A stretch of DNA of 64,000 nt from Myceligenerans pegani (GTDB lineage: Bacteria > Actinomycetota > Actinomycetes > Actinomycetales > Cellulomonadaceae), in the NCBI RefSeq assembly GCF_014892515.1, contig NZ_JADBGR010000109.1, positions 95,001 through 159,000 on the forward strand, read 5' to 3'. The position numbers and the translations under genes were made by a program. The stretch's first letter is position 1. The number at the start of each line of letters is the position of its first letter. Of the stretch, positions 8,757 to 17,771 are shown one piece after another. The notes under the pieces are model-generated. The model did not search any database and was not told the DNA's origin. It worked only from the letters and a program-made list of their open reading frames with translations.

Positions 8757-9755
8757 TTACGTCTTGCGGAGGGAGAGCGCCCTCTGGAGCACCACGAAGA
8801 TCAGCAGCAGGACGCCGATGACGATCTTGGTCCACCACGAGCTGAGGTTGCCCTCGAACTGGATCACGGTCTGGATGGTGCCGAGGGTGAGCACGCCGAG
8901 CAGGGAGCCCAGGACGAACCCGGTGCCACCCGTCAGCAGCGTGCCGCCGATCACGACCGCGGCGATGGCGTCCAGCTCCATCGCCACGCCGTTCAGGGCG
9001 TAGCCGGACCGGTTGCCCATCGCGAAGAGCAGGCCGCCCAGCGCGGCGCACGTCCCGCTCACCACGTAGGCCAGCACCTTGGTGCGGGACACGGCCAGGC
9101 CCATGAGCATCGCCGACTGCTCGCCGCCGCCGATCGCGTAGACCGTGCGGCCGAAGCGCGTGTAGTGCAGCACGACGAACCCGATCACGACGACGGCCAG
9201 TGCGATGACCACGGCGGCCGTGGTCCGGAAGTGCCCCATCCAGGAGTCCCACCCGGCCAGCGCCGTGAACGCCGGGTCGTCGATGGGGATGGACTCCGGC
9301 GCGATGACGAAGCACAGCCCGCGCGCGAAGAACATCCCCGCCAAGGTCGCCACGAACGGCTGCACCCCGAACACCTGGATCATCACGCCGTGCGCCAGCC
9401 CGATCAGCGAGCCGGTGAGCACCGCGACCGGGAGCACCACGGCGACCGGCCACCCCGCCTGCAGCAACGACGCGATGATCACCGTCGACAGCGCCAGCAC
9501 GGATCCGACCGACAGGTCGATCCCGCCCGTGAGGATGACGAAGGTCATGCCCACGGCCAGCGCGATGAGGTGCGCGTTGTTGATGAACAGGTTCGAGTAG
9601 ACGATCGGCGTGAGGAAGTTGTCGTACCGGGTGCCGCCGATCACCAGCATCAGCGCGAGGACGGCGAGCGTACCCAGCACGGGCAGGTACCTGCGGTCGG
9701 GCCGGAGGGCCGACACCCAGCCGCTCGTGGCCCTCTCGGACAGGGTCGTGGTCAT
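8757..9755 (-). CDS. yjfF: Furanose ABC transporter permease, YjfF type
   Basis: Inner-membrane permease of 332 aa, second of a pair, from the branched-chain/ribose (BPD-2) permease family. About eight to nine hydrophobic segments are visible. The family motif GGIDLSVGSVLALS lies near residue 80, and VIGGTLLTGGTGFVLGSLLG is the conserved C-terminal loop. Its start overlaps the preceding permease stop by 4 nt (ATGA), so the two are translationally coupled. Gene order binding protein, ATPase, permease, permease matches the E. coli galactofuranose system YtfQ-YtfR-YtfT-YjfF. Neighbouring arabinanases and araBDA suggest L-arabinose or arabinofuranose as cargo here; that is inference. It is the last gene of the operon, before a 13-bp-stem terminator. 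Confidence 0.88.
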   Translation of the reverse strand: MTTTLSERATSGWVSALRPDRRYLPVLGTLAVLALMLVIGGTRYDNFLTPIVYSNLFINNAHLIALAVGMTFVILTGGIDLSVGSVLALSTVIIASLLQAGWPVAVVLPVAVLTGSLIGLAHGVMIQVFGVQPFVATLAGMFFARGLCFVIAPESIPIDDPAFTALAGWDSWMGHFRTTAAVVIALAVVVIGFVVLHYTRFGRTVYAIGGGEQSAMLMGLAVSRTKVLAYVVSGTCAALGGLLFAMGNRSGYALNGVAMELDAIAAVVIGGTLLTGGTGFVLGSLLGVLTLGTIQTVIQFEGNLSSWWTKIVIGVLLLIFVVLQRALSLRKT

Positions 9756-10921
9756 CGGGTGACCTCCTTCTCGTCGTCCGGTGCCGCGGAGGGCTCGGCG
9801 TCCGGCACGGGAGCCTGCTCGATGTCCGGGCCCGGCGCCTCGGTGCCCGGGGACGCCGGCGCGCCCGCGCCGTCGTCGGACACCTGCGCGGCGCCGCCGC
9901 GAGCGACGTCGGACACGGGACGACGGCGGAGCGCCGCCACCGCGAACCGCTCGCGGACCCGCGGCGACTGCAGCAGCGTCACGGTCACGACGACCAGCGC
10001 CATGAACAGCGGGGTGACGTGCGGCGAGATGCCGAGCACCGTGACCGTGCGCTCGAGCGTCGCGATGACGAGGACGCCGGCGAACGTGCCGGACAGGTTG
10101 AACTTGCCCCCGCTCAGCGCGGTGCCGCCGATCACGACCGCGAGGATCGCGTCGAGCTCGATGAAGATGCCGGCGTTGTTGGCGTCGGCCGCCATGGTGT
10201 CGGCGCTGACGAGGATCCCGGCGAGGCCGGCGAAGAGCCCGGCGGCCGCATAGACGGTCCAGGTCAGGGTCCGGGAGCGGACGCCGGCCAGGCGGCTGGC
10301 CGCCGGGTTGATCCCGGTGGCCTCCAGCAGCATGCCGAGGGCGGTGCGCCGCACGGTCACCGCCACGATCACGAACAGGCCGACCGCGATCCACACGGCG
10401 GAGGGCAGCCCGAGGAAGAATCCCGAGTTGAGACCCTTGTACGGCTCGCTGGTGACCGTGGTGATGAAGCCGCCGGTGATCAGCATCGCGACGCCGCGGC
10501 CGGCGGTCATGAGGATCAGGGTCGCGATGATCGGCTGGATGCCGAGCACCGTGACGAGGAATCCGTTCCACAGCCCCAGCAGCAGGGACAGGCCCAGCGC
10601 GATCGCCACCGCGACGAGGACCGTCACGGGGCTGCCGGGGTCGGGACTCGCGCTGATGTACTCCAGGGCGACGGCGCCGGAGACCGCCACGACGGCGCCG
10701 ACGGACAGGTCGATGCCGCGCGTCGCGATGACCAGGGTCATGCCGAGCGCGATGAGGAGCAGCGGAGCCGCGGCGCGCAGGATGTCGATCGGCGCGCCGA
10801 ACAGGTGGCCGTCGATGACGCTCACCTGGAGGAAGGACGGCTTGGCGATCGTGTTCGCCACGACGAGCACGACGAGTGCCGCCACCGGCCAGAAGAGATG
10901 GTGTCGCAGGGCCTGCCTCAT
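9752..10921 (-). CDS. ytfT: Furanose ABC transporter permease, YtfT type
   Basis: Inner-membrane permease of 389 aa. The core (residues about 1-330) has the BPD-2 family pattern: N-terminal hydrophobic segment, TRGIDLSVGAVVAVS, and VIGGTALSGGKFNLSGTFAG. It ends in an unusual hydrophilic, Pro/Ala/Asp-rich tail of about 60 residues that is probably cytoplasmic and disordered. The start overlaps the ATPase stop by 4 nt, and its own stop overlaps the next start by 4 nt, so three genes are tightly coupled. It should form a heterodimeric channel with the YjfF-type protein and take ligand from the YtfQ-type lipoprotein. ATG 10921 is chosen because the frame upstream lies in the ATPase gene. Confidence 0.88.
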   Translation of the reverse strand: MRQALRHHLFWPVAALVVLVVANTIAKPSFLQVSVIDGHLFGAPIDILRAAAPLLLIALGMTLVIATRGIDLSVGAVVAVSGAVALEYISASPDPGSPVTVLVAVAIALGLSLLLGLWNGFLVTVLGIQPIIATLILMTAGRGVAMLITGGFITTVTSEPYKGLNSGFFLGLPSAVWIAVGLFVIVAVTVRRTALGMLLEATGINPAASRLAGVRSRTLTWTVYAAAGLFAGLAGILVSADTMAADANNAGIFIELDAILAVVIGGTALSGGKFNLSGTFAGVLVIATLERTVTVLGISPHVTPLFMALVVVTVTLLQSPRVRERFAVAALRRRPVSDVARGGAAQVSDDGAGAPASPGTEAPGPDIEQAPVPDAEPSAAPDDEKEVTR

Positions 10922-12450
10922 GCCGCATCCCCCTCGGCGACGTTCCCGCGCGCGATCAGTTCGACGACCTGGTCCGTCGTCGTCCCCTCGGCATCGACGG
11001 TGGCGACGACCTTCCGGTCGCGGAGCACCGCGATGCGATGGCTGAGGCGCAGGACCTCCTCGAGCTCCGCCGAGATGAAGACCACCGACATGCCCTCCCC
11101 GGCGAGCTCCGAGACGAGCTTCTGGATCTCGGCCTTGGCGCCGACGTCGATACCACGCGTCGGCTCGTCGAGGACGAGCAGCTTCGGGGCCGTCGCGAGC
11201 CAGCGGGCCAGGAGCACCTTCTGCTGGTTCCCGCCCGACAGGTTGCGCAGGAGCGCCTCCGGGTCGGCCGGCCGGATACCGAGCTGGTCGATGTACTTCG
11301 CGACGATCTCGTCGACCTGGCGGCGGGGCAGCGGGCGCACCCAGCCGCGCTCGGCCTGCAGGGCGAGGACGATGTTCTCGCGCACGGTGAGGCCGTCGAC
11401 GATGCCCTCGCCCTTGCGGTCCTCCGAGGTGTAGGCGATGCCCTGGGCCATGGCGGCGCGCGGGGTGTGCAGCTTCCGCGGCGCGCCCTCGACGACGGTG
11501 CCGCCCGAGTCCGCGCGGTCGGCACCCGTCAGAAGGCGGGCGAGCTCGGTGCGGCCCGAGCCCAGGAGGCCCGCCAGTCCGACCACCTCGCCGGGGTACA
11601 CGTCGAGGTCGTACGGCTGGATCGAGCCCTTCCGGCCCAGGCCGATCGCCTGGAGCCGCGGCTCGCCGGCGTCCGGGCGGACGGCGTCGTGCCCGCGCTC
11701 GACGGACTCCAGCACCTGCGCGGACCGGCCGATCATGTGCTTGACCAGCTCGCCGGCGGGGAGGTCGGCCGTGGCCCACTCGCCCACGAGACCGCCGTTG
11801 CGCAGCACGGTCATCCGGTCGGAGACGGCGTAGACCTGGTCCAGGAAGTGCGAGACGAAGAGGATGGCCACGCCGTCGGCCTTCAGCCGCCGCATCACGG
11901 CGAACAGGCTCTCGACCTCGTCCGCGTCGAGGCTGGAGGTGGGCTCGTCGAGGATGAGCACCTTGCAGTCACCGACGGTGGCGCGGCAGATCGCGACGAG
12001 CTGCTGCACGGCGAGCGAGTGGGAGTCGAGGCTGGAGCCCGGATCGATGTCCAGGCCCATCCGCTCCAGGTGCTGCGCGGCCAGCCGGCGCATCTTGCGC
12101 CAGTGCAGGCCGCCGAGCACGCGAGGCTCCGCGGCGCCGAGCATGATGTTCTCCGCGACGGTGAGGTTCCCGCAGAGGTTGACCTCCTGGTACACGGTGC
12201 TGATGCCGTGCGCCCGGGCGTCGCCCGGTCCGCTGAACCTCTGCTCCGCGCCGTCCACGGTGATGGTCCCGGAGGAAGTCTGGTAGACGCCGGTGAGCGC
12301 CTTGATGAGCGTGGACTTGCCCGCTCCGTTCTCGCCCATGAGGGCATGGATCTCGCCGGGATACAGGCGGAAGTCCACCCCGGCCAGCGCCGTGACCGGC
12401 GGGAACTCGACCGTGATCCCGGTCAGCTCCACGACTGGTTGCGTCGTCAC
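10918..12450 (-). CDS. ytfR: Furanose ABC transporter ATPase, YtfR type
   Basis: Tandem ATPase of 510 aa energising the importer. The first nucleotide-binding half (about 5-235) has the Walker A GENGAGKST and Walker B LILDEPTSSLD. The second half (about 260-500) has a degenerate P-loop GLLGSGRTE, a good signature LSGGNQQK and LLVLDEPTRGID; this asymmetry is typical of RbsA/AraG/YtfR proteins. GTG 12450 is chosen: GAAAGG lies about 8 nt upstream and the protein begins with the usual VVELTGITVEF strand, while the longer open frame upstream is compositional. It follows the binding-protein gene after a gap holding a 12-bp-stem hairpin, which would let the binding protein be made in excess. Confidence 0.9.
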   Translation of the reverse strand: MTTQPVVELTGITVEFPPVTALAGVDFRLYPGEIHALMGENGAGKSTLIKALTGVYQTSSGTITVDGAEQRFSGPGDARAHGISTVYQEVNLCGNLTVAENIMLGAAEPRVLGGLHWRKMRRLAAQHLERMGLDIDPGSSLDSHSLAVQQLVAICRATVGDCKVLILDEPTSSLDADEVESLFAVMRRLKADGVAILFVSHFLDQVYAVSDRMTVLRNGGLVGEWATADLPAGELVKHMIGRSAQVLESVERGHDAVRPDAGEPRLQAIGLGRKGSIQPYDLDVYPGEVVGLAGLLGSGRTELARLLTGADRADSGGTVVEGAPRKLHTPRAAMAQGIAYTSEDRKGEGIVDGLTVRENIVLALQAERGWVRPLPRRQVDEIVAKYIDQLGIRPADPEALLRNLSGGNQQKVLLARWLATAPKLLVLDEPTRGIDVGAKAEIQKLVSELAGEGMSVVFISAELEEVLRLSHRIAVLRDRKVVATVDAEGTTTDQVVELIARGNVAEGDAA

Positions 12451-12495
12451 GTTGAAACCTTTCTCGAACGCCGCGGGTTCCTCCGGCGTTCGGCC

Positions 12496-12538
12496 CCGCC
12501 GAGGCAGCACGTCGCAGGGGGACGCACTGCCTCGGCGG
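12496..12538 (-). terminator. Intercistronic hairpin between ytfQ- and ytfR-type genes
   Basis: CCGCCGAGGCAG (12496-12507) pairs perfectly with 12527-12538 across a 19-nt loop. It lies 28 bp after the binding-protein stop and 46 bp before the ATPase start. It probably acts as a partial terminator or RNA stabiliser that raises binding-protein output. Confidence 0.65.
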
Positions 12539-12565
12539 CTGGGGCCGACCGGATCTACCGGTGGA

Positions 12566-13567
12566 TCAGTACTGGCGGTCCGGGAGGGCTTCCTTCGCGG
12601 CCTCCTGGTCGAAGGCCTCGTCGTGCGTGACGATGCGCTCCTCGACGGGCTCGCCGGCCACGGTCGCCTTGATGATCTCGGCCAGGTCCGGGCCGAGCAG
12701 CGGGTTGCACTCGACGATGTAGTTGAACTTGCCGTCGGCCAGAGCCTGCATGCCGTCCTTGACGCCGTCGATCGTGATGATCTTGATGTCCTCACCCGGC
12801 TTCATGCCCGCGGCCTCGATGGCCTCCACGGCGCCCAGGCCCATGTCGTCGTTGTGCGCGAACACCAGGTCGATGTCGTCGTGGGCGGTCAGGAAGCCCT
12901 CCATGACCTTCTTGCCGCCGTCGCGGGTGAAGTCGCCGGTCTGGGAGTCGATGATCTCCAGGTCGCTGCCCGCGATCGCGTCCGCGAAGCCCTGCTGGCG
13001 GTCGATCGCCGGCGCCGAGCCGGTGGTGCCCTGCAGCTCGACGACCTTGTAGCCCTCACCGTCGTACTGCTCGACGGCCCATTCGCCGGACCGCCTGCCC
13101 TCCTCGACGAAGTCCGAGCCGATGAAGGACACGTACGCGTCCTCGATGGTGGTCTCCACCGCGCGGTCCGTCAGGACGACGGGGATGCCCGCGGCCTTGG
13201 CCTCCTCCAGGACCGGGTCCCAGCCGGTCTCGACCACCGGGGAGAACGCGATGACGTCCACGCCCTGGGCGATGTAGTTCCGGATCGCGGAGATCTGGTT
13301 CTCCTGCTTCTGCTGAGCGTCGGAGAAGCTGAGCTCGAAGCCGTTCTCCTCGGTCAACGCGTCCTTGATGGACATCGTGTTGGCGCTGCGCCAACCGGAC
13401 TCCGCGCCGACCTGCGAGAAGCCGACGCTGATCAGCTCGTCGCCGCCGTCACCGCTCCCGGTGTCGTCGCCGGAGCTCGGAGGTTCCGAGCTGCAGGCGC
13501 CGAGGGCGAACAGCGTCGCCGCGGACAGCGCGGCGAGGGCGGTGCGGGCGAAGGTGTGTCGTGCCAT
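12566..13567 (-). CDS. ytfQ: Furanose-binding lipoprotein, YtfQ type
   Basis: Solute-binding protein of 333 aa from the periplasmic-binding-protein 4 (ribose/galactose) family. The lipoprotein signal ends at LFALGACSS, with the lipobox cysteine about residue 26, so it is tethered to the outer face of the membrane. The mature start FSQVGAESGWR, then QQKQENQISAIRNYIAQGVD and SPVVETGWDPVL, matches E. coli YtfQ (galactofuranose binding) very closely. It heads the importer operon. GAGGAG is a strong ribosome-binding site upstream of ATG 13567, and an ara-type LacI palindrome lies 74-91 bp upstream. Furanose binding is well supported by family; whether the ligand is arabinofuranose or galactofuranose cannot be read from sequence. 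Confidence 0.92.
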   Translation of the reverse strand: MARHTFARTALAALSAATLFALGACSSEPPSSGDDTGSGDGGDELISVGFSQVGAESGWRSANTMSIKDALTEENGFELSFSDAQQKQENQISAIRNYIAQGVDVIAFSPVVETGWDPVLEEAKAAGIPVVLTDRAVETTIEDAYVSFIGSDFVEEGRRSGEWAVEQYDGEGYKVVELQGTTGSAPAIDRQQGFADAIAGSDLEIIDSQTGDFTRDGGKKVMEGFLTAHDDIDLVFAHNDDMGLGAVEAIEAAGMKPGEDIKIITIDGVKDGMQALADGKFNYIVECNPLLGPDLAEIIKATVAGEPVEERIVTHDEAFDQEAAKEALPDRQY

Positions 13568-13640
13568 GTCTCCTCCTCGAGAACCCGGTCGGCATCGACC
13601 GGGGGTGGTGCACTCGCGGGCATCGCGCCCGCACTCGGAC

Positions 13641-13658
13641 CATGTTAACGCTCACATG
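13641..13658. promoter_or_regulatory. LacI-type operator of the arabinose regulon (site 2)
   Basis: CATGTTAACGCTCACATG lies in the gap between araA and the importer operon, 74 bp upstream of the binding-protein start. Sixteen consecutive bases are identical to the site at 17772-17789. It probably controls the importer operon. Confidence 0.8.
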
Positions 13659-13709
13659 GTCCGGAATGGAAGATGAATCCGTCACGTTCCAGTAACGACG
13701 AGAGGCCGC

Positions 13710-15221
13710 TCAGAGCCCTCGCGCGAGCCGGTGGTACGCCTGGTTGAATCGCACCTGGTCAGCGAACCCGCGGCGGGTCGTCGACTCGTCGATCACCAGT
13801 AGCTCGGTGTCGGTGATCTGCGCGAACACCTCGAACGCCTCGATCCCGGCGGCGGTGGACATCACCGTGTGGTGCGCCCCGCCGGCGGTCAGCCACGCCT
13901 CGGCCGACACGTCGAACGACGGCCGCGGCCGCCACACGGCCCGCGCCACGGGCAGGTGCGGCAGGTCGGCCGGCGGCACCACGGTGTCCACCACGTTGGC
14001 CGTGAGCCGGAACCGGTCGCGCATGTCCGCGAGCGAGACGACGACGGCGCCTTCGGTGGCGTCGGCGTCGAACACCATCCGCACCGGGTCCTCCTTGCCG
14101 CCGATCCCCAGCGGGTGGATCTCCACGCGGGGCTTCGACGTCGTCAGCGACGGGCAGATCTCCAGCATGTGCGCGCCGAGGATGAGCTCCGACCCCGGCG
14201 TGAGGTCGTAGGTGTAGTCCTCCATGAGCGACGCCCCGCCCGGCAGCCCCTCGCCCATCACCTTGGCCGCACGCACCAGGACCGCCGTCTTCCAGTCACC
14301 CTCCGCGCCGAAGCCGAAGCCGGCGCCCATGAGCCGCTGCACGGCCAGGCCGGGGAGCTGCCGCAGGGCGCCCAGGTCCTCGAAGTTCGTGGTGAACGCC
14401 TTGGCGCCGAGCCCGTCCAGGAAGGTGCGCAGGGCGATCTCCTGCCGGGCCGCGTAGCGCAGGGACTCGTGCCGCTCGGCGCCCTTGCGCAGCTCGTCCA
14501 CGACGTCGTACAGGTCCTCGTACTCCGCCACGAGCGCGTCCACGGCGTCGTCGGCCACCGCGTCCACGGCATCGACCAGGTCGTTCACGGCCCAGGTGTT
14601 CACCGAGACGCCGAACCGCAGTTCCGCCTCGGTCTTGTCGCCCTCGGTCACGGCCACGTTGCGCATGTTGTCGCCGAACCGCGCCAGCTTCAGCTCGCGC
14701 ACGGCGGCCGCGCCGGCGGCGCCGCGCACCCAGGTGCCCACGCGCGCCGTCACGCGCGGGTTCGACACGTGCCCCACCACCGTGGTGCGCGCCGCGCCGA
14801 TCCGGGTCGCCAGGTAGGCGTACTCCCGGTCGCCGTGCGCGGCCTGGTTGAGGTTCATGAAGTCGAAGTCGATGGTGTCCCACGGCAGCTCGACGTTCGC
14901 CTGCGTGTGCAAATGCAGCAGGGGCTTGGTCAGCGCGGACAGCCCGCCGATCCACATCTTCGCCGGGCTGAAGGTGTGCATCCAGGTCACGACGCCCAGC
15001 ACGCGGTCGTCGGAGTTGGCCTCCAGCATGGCGCGGCGGATCGCGTCCGAGTCCTTCAGCACGGGCTTCCAGACGACGCGCGCCGGCACGTCGTCGGACG
15101 CGTCGAGCGCCGTCGCGACGTCCTGCGACTGCTCGGCGACCTGGCGCAGCGTCTCCTCGCCGTAGAGGTCCTGGCTGCCGGTGAAGAACCAGACCTCGCG
15201 GTCGGCGTAGGGCTTCGACAT
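13710..15221 (-). CDS. araA: L-arabinose isomerase
   Basis: Cytoplasmic enzyme of 503 aa that converts L-arabinose to L-ribulose, the first intracellular step of the pathway; length is normal for Ara[12 protein letters not shown] at the N-terminus and [16 protein letters not shown] are AraA signatures. Metal-ligand regions are visible as [27 protein letters not shown] and GGAHHTVM. It is the last gene of araB-araD-araA, separated from araD by 119 bp that contain a 25-bp-stem hairpin. AAAGGA lies about 11 nt before ATG 15221. Its stop is followed by the importer operator, so the ara enzyme and importer operons abut head to tail. High certainty. Confidence 0.97.
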   Translation of the reverse strand: MSKPYADREVWFFTGSQDLYGEETLRQVAEQSQDVATALDASDDVPARVVWKPVLKDSDAIRRAMLEANSDDRVLGVVTWMHTFSPAKMWIGGLSALTKPLLHLHTQANVELPWDTIDFDFMNLNQAAHGDREYAYLATRIGAARTTVVGHVSNPRVTARVGTWVRGAAGAAAVRELKLARFGDNMRNVAVTEGDKTEAELRFGVSVNTWAVNDLVDAVDAVADDAVDALVAEYEDLYDVVDELRKGAERHESLRYAARQEIALRTFLDGLGAKAFTTNFEDLGALRQLPGLAVQRLMGAGFGFGAEGDWKTAVLVRAAKVMGEGLPGGASLMEDYTYDLTPGSELILGAHMLEICPSLTTSKPRVEIHPLGIGGKEDPVRMVFDADATEGAVVVSLADMRDRFRLTANVVDTVVPPADLPHLPVARAVWRPRPSFDVSAEAWLTAGGAHHTVMSTAAGIEAFEVFAQITDTELLVIDESTTRRGFADQVRFNQAYHRLARGL

Positions 15222-15260
15222 CGTGAGATTTTCCTTTCATCGTCCGACGGCGGCCGGCGT

Positions 15261-15322
15261 GGTCGGTCACTCCGTGAGTGATCGGCAGATCGTTCTACCG
15301 ATCACTCACGGAACGACCGACC
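15261..15322 (-). terminator. Long hairpin between araD and araA
   Basis: A 25-bp stem with two mismatches pairs 15261-15285 with 15298-15322 around a 12-nt loop. The inner stem is CTCCGTGAGTGATCGG and the outer end is GGTCGGTC. It sits inside the araBDA transcript 39 nt before araA, so it probably acts as an attenuator, processing site or partial terminator. Confidence 0.6.
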
Positions 15323-15340
15323 GCGCTCGGCCCCGAGCGG

Positions 15341-16090
15341 TCACTTCTGGCCGTAGACGTTCTGGTAGCGGTCGTAGAGGGAGTCGACATGCTTCTGCTC
15401 GATCGGCAGCGGATCACCGAGCTGGCGGGAGATGTGCACCGCGCGGGCGACCTCCTCGCACATCACCGCCGCCTTCACCGCGGCGCGGGCGTCCGCGCCG
15501 ATCGTGAAGGGGCCGTGGTTCGCCATGAGCACCGCCGGGCTGCGCGAGTCCTTCAGCGTCTGGACGATGCCGCGGCCGATCGAGTCGTCGCCGATGATCG
15601 CGAACGGCCCCACGGGGATCGGCCCGCCGAACTCGTCCGCCATCATCGTCAGCACGCACGGCACCGCCTCGCCGCGCGCCGCCCAGGCGGTCGCGTACGT
15701 GGAGTGCGTGTGCACCACGCCCCCCACGCGCTGCAGGTGCTTGTACGTGTACGCGTGCGCGGCGGTGTCCGACGACGGCTTGTGGGGAGAGGAGTGCACC
15801 ATCGCGCCCTCGAGGTCGCAGACCACCATCTTCTCCGGGGACAGCTCGTCGTAGGAGACGCCCGACGGCTTGATCACCAGCAGGTCCTTGCTGCCGTCCG
15901 CCGCCCCGCCGAGCTCGGCCGGGATACGCACGCGCTGGGAGACGTTGCCCGCCGTCCAGACCACGAGGCCGTTCCGGGGCAGCTCGGCGTGCAGGTCGGA
16001 CACCACCTGCCGGGTGCGGGCGATCTCCTCGCGCACCTCGCGCGGGTAGCTGCGGAACTCTTCGGCGGTGCTCATCTCGGCGGTGCTCAT
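15341..16090 (-). CDS. araD: L-ribulose-5-phosphate 4-epimerase
   Basis: Class II aldolase-family epimerase of 249 aa that turns L-ribulose-5-P into D-xylulose-5-P, the exit to the pentose phosphate pathway. Visible motifs are WTAGNVSQR (substrate phosphate loop), KPSGVSYDEL, the zinc ligands in VVHTHSTYATAW, and the NHGPFTIG segment. The start codon of ATG 16090 overlaps the araB stop by 4 nt, giving translational coupling; AGGAG lies 11 nt upstream. The first 15 bp are duplicated in tandem (encoding MSTAE twice), so ATG 16075 is an equally good second start. Middle gene of araB-araD-araA. Confidence 0.95.
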   Translation of the reverse strand: MSTAEMSTAEEFRSYPREVREEIARTRQVVSDLHAELPRNGLVVWTAGNVSQRVRIPAELGGAADGSKDLLVIKPSGVSYDELSPEKMVVCDLEGAMVHSSPHKPSSDTAAHAYTYKHLQRVGGVVHTHSTYATAWAARGEAVPCVLTMMADEFGGPIPVGPFAIIGDDSIGRGIVQTLKDSRSPAVLMANHGPFTIGADARAAVKAAVMCEEVARAVHISRQLGDPLPIEQKHVDSLYDRYQNVYGQK

Positions 16091-17766
16091 CCGGCGTTCT
16101 CCTGGGTGGTGCGGTAGGGCGGGAGCGCCTCGACGGCGGCCCGCTCGGCGGCGAGTCCGGCCGTGTAGCGCTCGAGGTAGGCGGCGAATCCGGCCACGTC
16201 GGCGGCGTCGGGCGCGACGACGTCGACCGCGGCGCCGGCGAACACCTCGGCGGCCAGGTAGTCGCCGAGGCTCCGGCCCCCGCCGGAGCGCCGGTACGCG
16301 CCCAGCACCGCCATGCCCCAGGCGCCGCCCTCGCCGGCGGCCTGCCCGACGCCGACCGGCGCGCCGATCGCCGCGGCCAGCATCCGCTGGGCGACGCCGG
16401 CGGTGCGGAACAGGCCGCCGTGGCCGAACATCGTGTCGATCGCGACGCCCTCGTCCGCGAGCACCCGCATGCCGAGGCTCAGTGTGGCGAACACGCCGTA
16501 GATCTGGGTGCGCATCAGGTTCGCGAGGGTCAGCCGGCTGTCCGGGGTGCGGACGATCGTCGGGCGGCCCTCGGAGAGGCCCGCGATCGGCTCACCGGAC
16601 AGGTGGTTGTAGGCGAGCAGGCCGCCGCCGTCGGGCTCGCCGGCCAGGGCGGAGCGGAACAGCGCCTCGAAGACGGTGTCGGCGTCGGACGGTCCGCCGA
16701 CGGCCGCCGAGAGCTCGCGGAACACCTCGGCCCACGCGCCGAGCTCGCTCGCGCCGTTGTTGCAGTGCACCATCGCGACGAGGTCGCCGGACGGCGTGGT
16801 GACGAGGTCCAGCTCGGGGTGGTGCCGCTCCAGGGCACCCTCCAGGACCACCATCGCGAAGATGCTGGTCCCGGCGCTGATGTTGCCCGTACGGGGCCGG
16901 ACGGCGTTGGTCGCGACCATGCCCGTGCCGGCGTCGCCCTCGGGCGGGCACAGCGGGACACCCGGGCGCAGCGTTCCGCTGGGGTCCAGGAGGTCGGCGC
17001 CCTCCGCCGTGAGGGCGCCGGCGTCGGCCCCGGCCGGGAGGATCTCGGGGAGCAGGTCGGCCAGGCGCGCGCCCGGCGTTCCCGGTGTGCGCGCGGCGAC
17101 GAGGTCGTCGAACTTCGCCAGCATCGCGGCGTCGTACGTGCCCGTCGCGGGGTCGACGGGGAACATCCCGGAGGCGTCGCCGACACCGAGCACCCTGCGC
17201 CCGGTCAGGCGCCAGTGGACGTAGCCGGCGAGCGTGGTGAGGTACGTGGTGCGGGGCACGTGCGGTTCGTCGTCGAGCATCGCCTGGTAGTGATGGGCGA
17301 CCGACCAGCGCAGCGGGATGTTGTACCCGAACAGGTCGGTGAGCTCGGTGGCGGCGGCCTCGGTGGTGGTGTCGCGCCAGGTGCGGAACGGGACGAGCAG
17401 TTCGTCGCCGTCGAACGCGAGGTAGCCGTGCATCATCGCCGAGACGCCGATCGCGCCGAAGGTCGCCGGGCGCACGCCGTACCGCTCCTCGACGTCGGCC
17501 GCGAGGGCGGCGAAGCAGTCCTGCAGCCCCGCCCACACCGCGTCCAGCGAGTACGTCCAGTGCCCGTCGACCAGCTGGTTCTCCCAGTCGTGGCCACCAC
17601 TCGCGATCGGGGCGTGATCCGGCCCGACGAGTACCGCCTTGATGCGGGTGGATCCCAGCTCGATCCCCAGGCTGGTCCGGCCCTGTTCGATAGCTTCCCG
17701 GGCTTGTCCGGTCGCGTCCCGGACGGCGTCCGGGCGCTCTGTCACGACATCGTGCTCCTGCGCCAT
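16087..17766 (-). CDS. araB: FGGY-family ribulokinase, AraB-like
   Basis: Sugar kinase of 559 aa expected to phosphorylate L-ribulose. FGGY features are visible: SLGIELGSTRIKAVLVG (phosphate-binding start, about residue 33), VSAMMHGYLAF, FRTWRDTTT, GNISAGTSIFAMV and HGGLFRTAGVAQRMLAAAIG near the C-terminus. It is the divergent actinobacterial type rather than the classical E. coli AraB, but position as first gene of an araB-araD-araA operon fixes the role. Start is uncertain. ATG 17766 has no ribosome-binding site and lies 5 bp from the operator, while GTG 17745 has CAGGAG with 9-nt spacing. The shorter start would remove only seven residues. Confidence 0.9.
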   Translation of the reverse strand: MAQEHDVVTERPDAVRDATGQAREAIEQGRTSLGIELGSTRIKAVLVGPDHAPIASGGHDWENQLVDGHWTYSLDAVWAGLQDCFAALAADVEERYGVRPATFGAIGVSAMMHGYLAFDGDELLVPFRTWRDTTTEAAATELTDLFGYNIPLRWSVAHHYQAMLDDEPHVPRTTYLTTLAGYVHWRLTGRRVLGVGDASGMFPVDPATGTYDAAMLAKFDDLVAARTPGTPGARLADLLPEILPAGADAGALTAEGADLLDPSGTLRPGVPLCPPEGDAGTGMVATNAVRPRTGNISAGTSIFAMVVLEGALERHHPELDLVTTPSGDLVAMVHCNNGASELGAWAEVFRELSAAVGGPSDADTVFEALFRSALAGEPDGGGLLAYNHLSGEPIAGLSEGRPTIVRTPDSRLTLANLMRTQIYGVFATLSLGMRVLADEGVAIDTMFGHGGLFRTAGVAQRMLAAAIGAPVGVGQAAGEGGAWGMAVLGAYRRSGGGRSLGDYLAAEVFAGAAVDVVAPDAADVAGFAAYLERYTAGLAAERAAVEALPPYRTTQENAG

Positions 17767-17771
17767 AGGGA

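Noticed and set aside
6883-9453. A 1376-residue fusion suggested by the open frame upstream of the GH43 gene at 5323-6882
   Set aside because: The upstream part is antisense-frame composition over the next GH43 and permease genes. A signal peptide and ribosome-binding site at 6882 mark the true start.
9756-10928. N-terminal extension of the YjfF-type permease through the YtfT gene
   Set aside because: The extension is Arg-rich shadow. The ATGA overlap at 9752-9755 and the normal family length support the short form.
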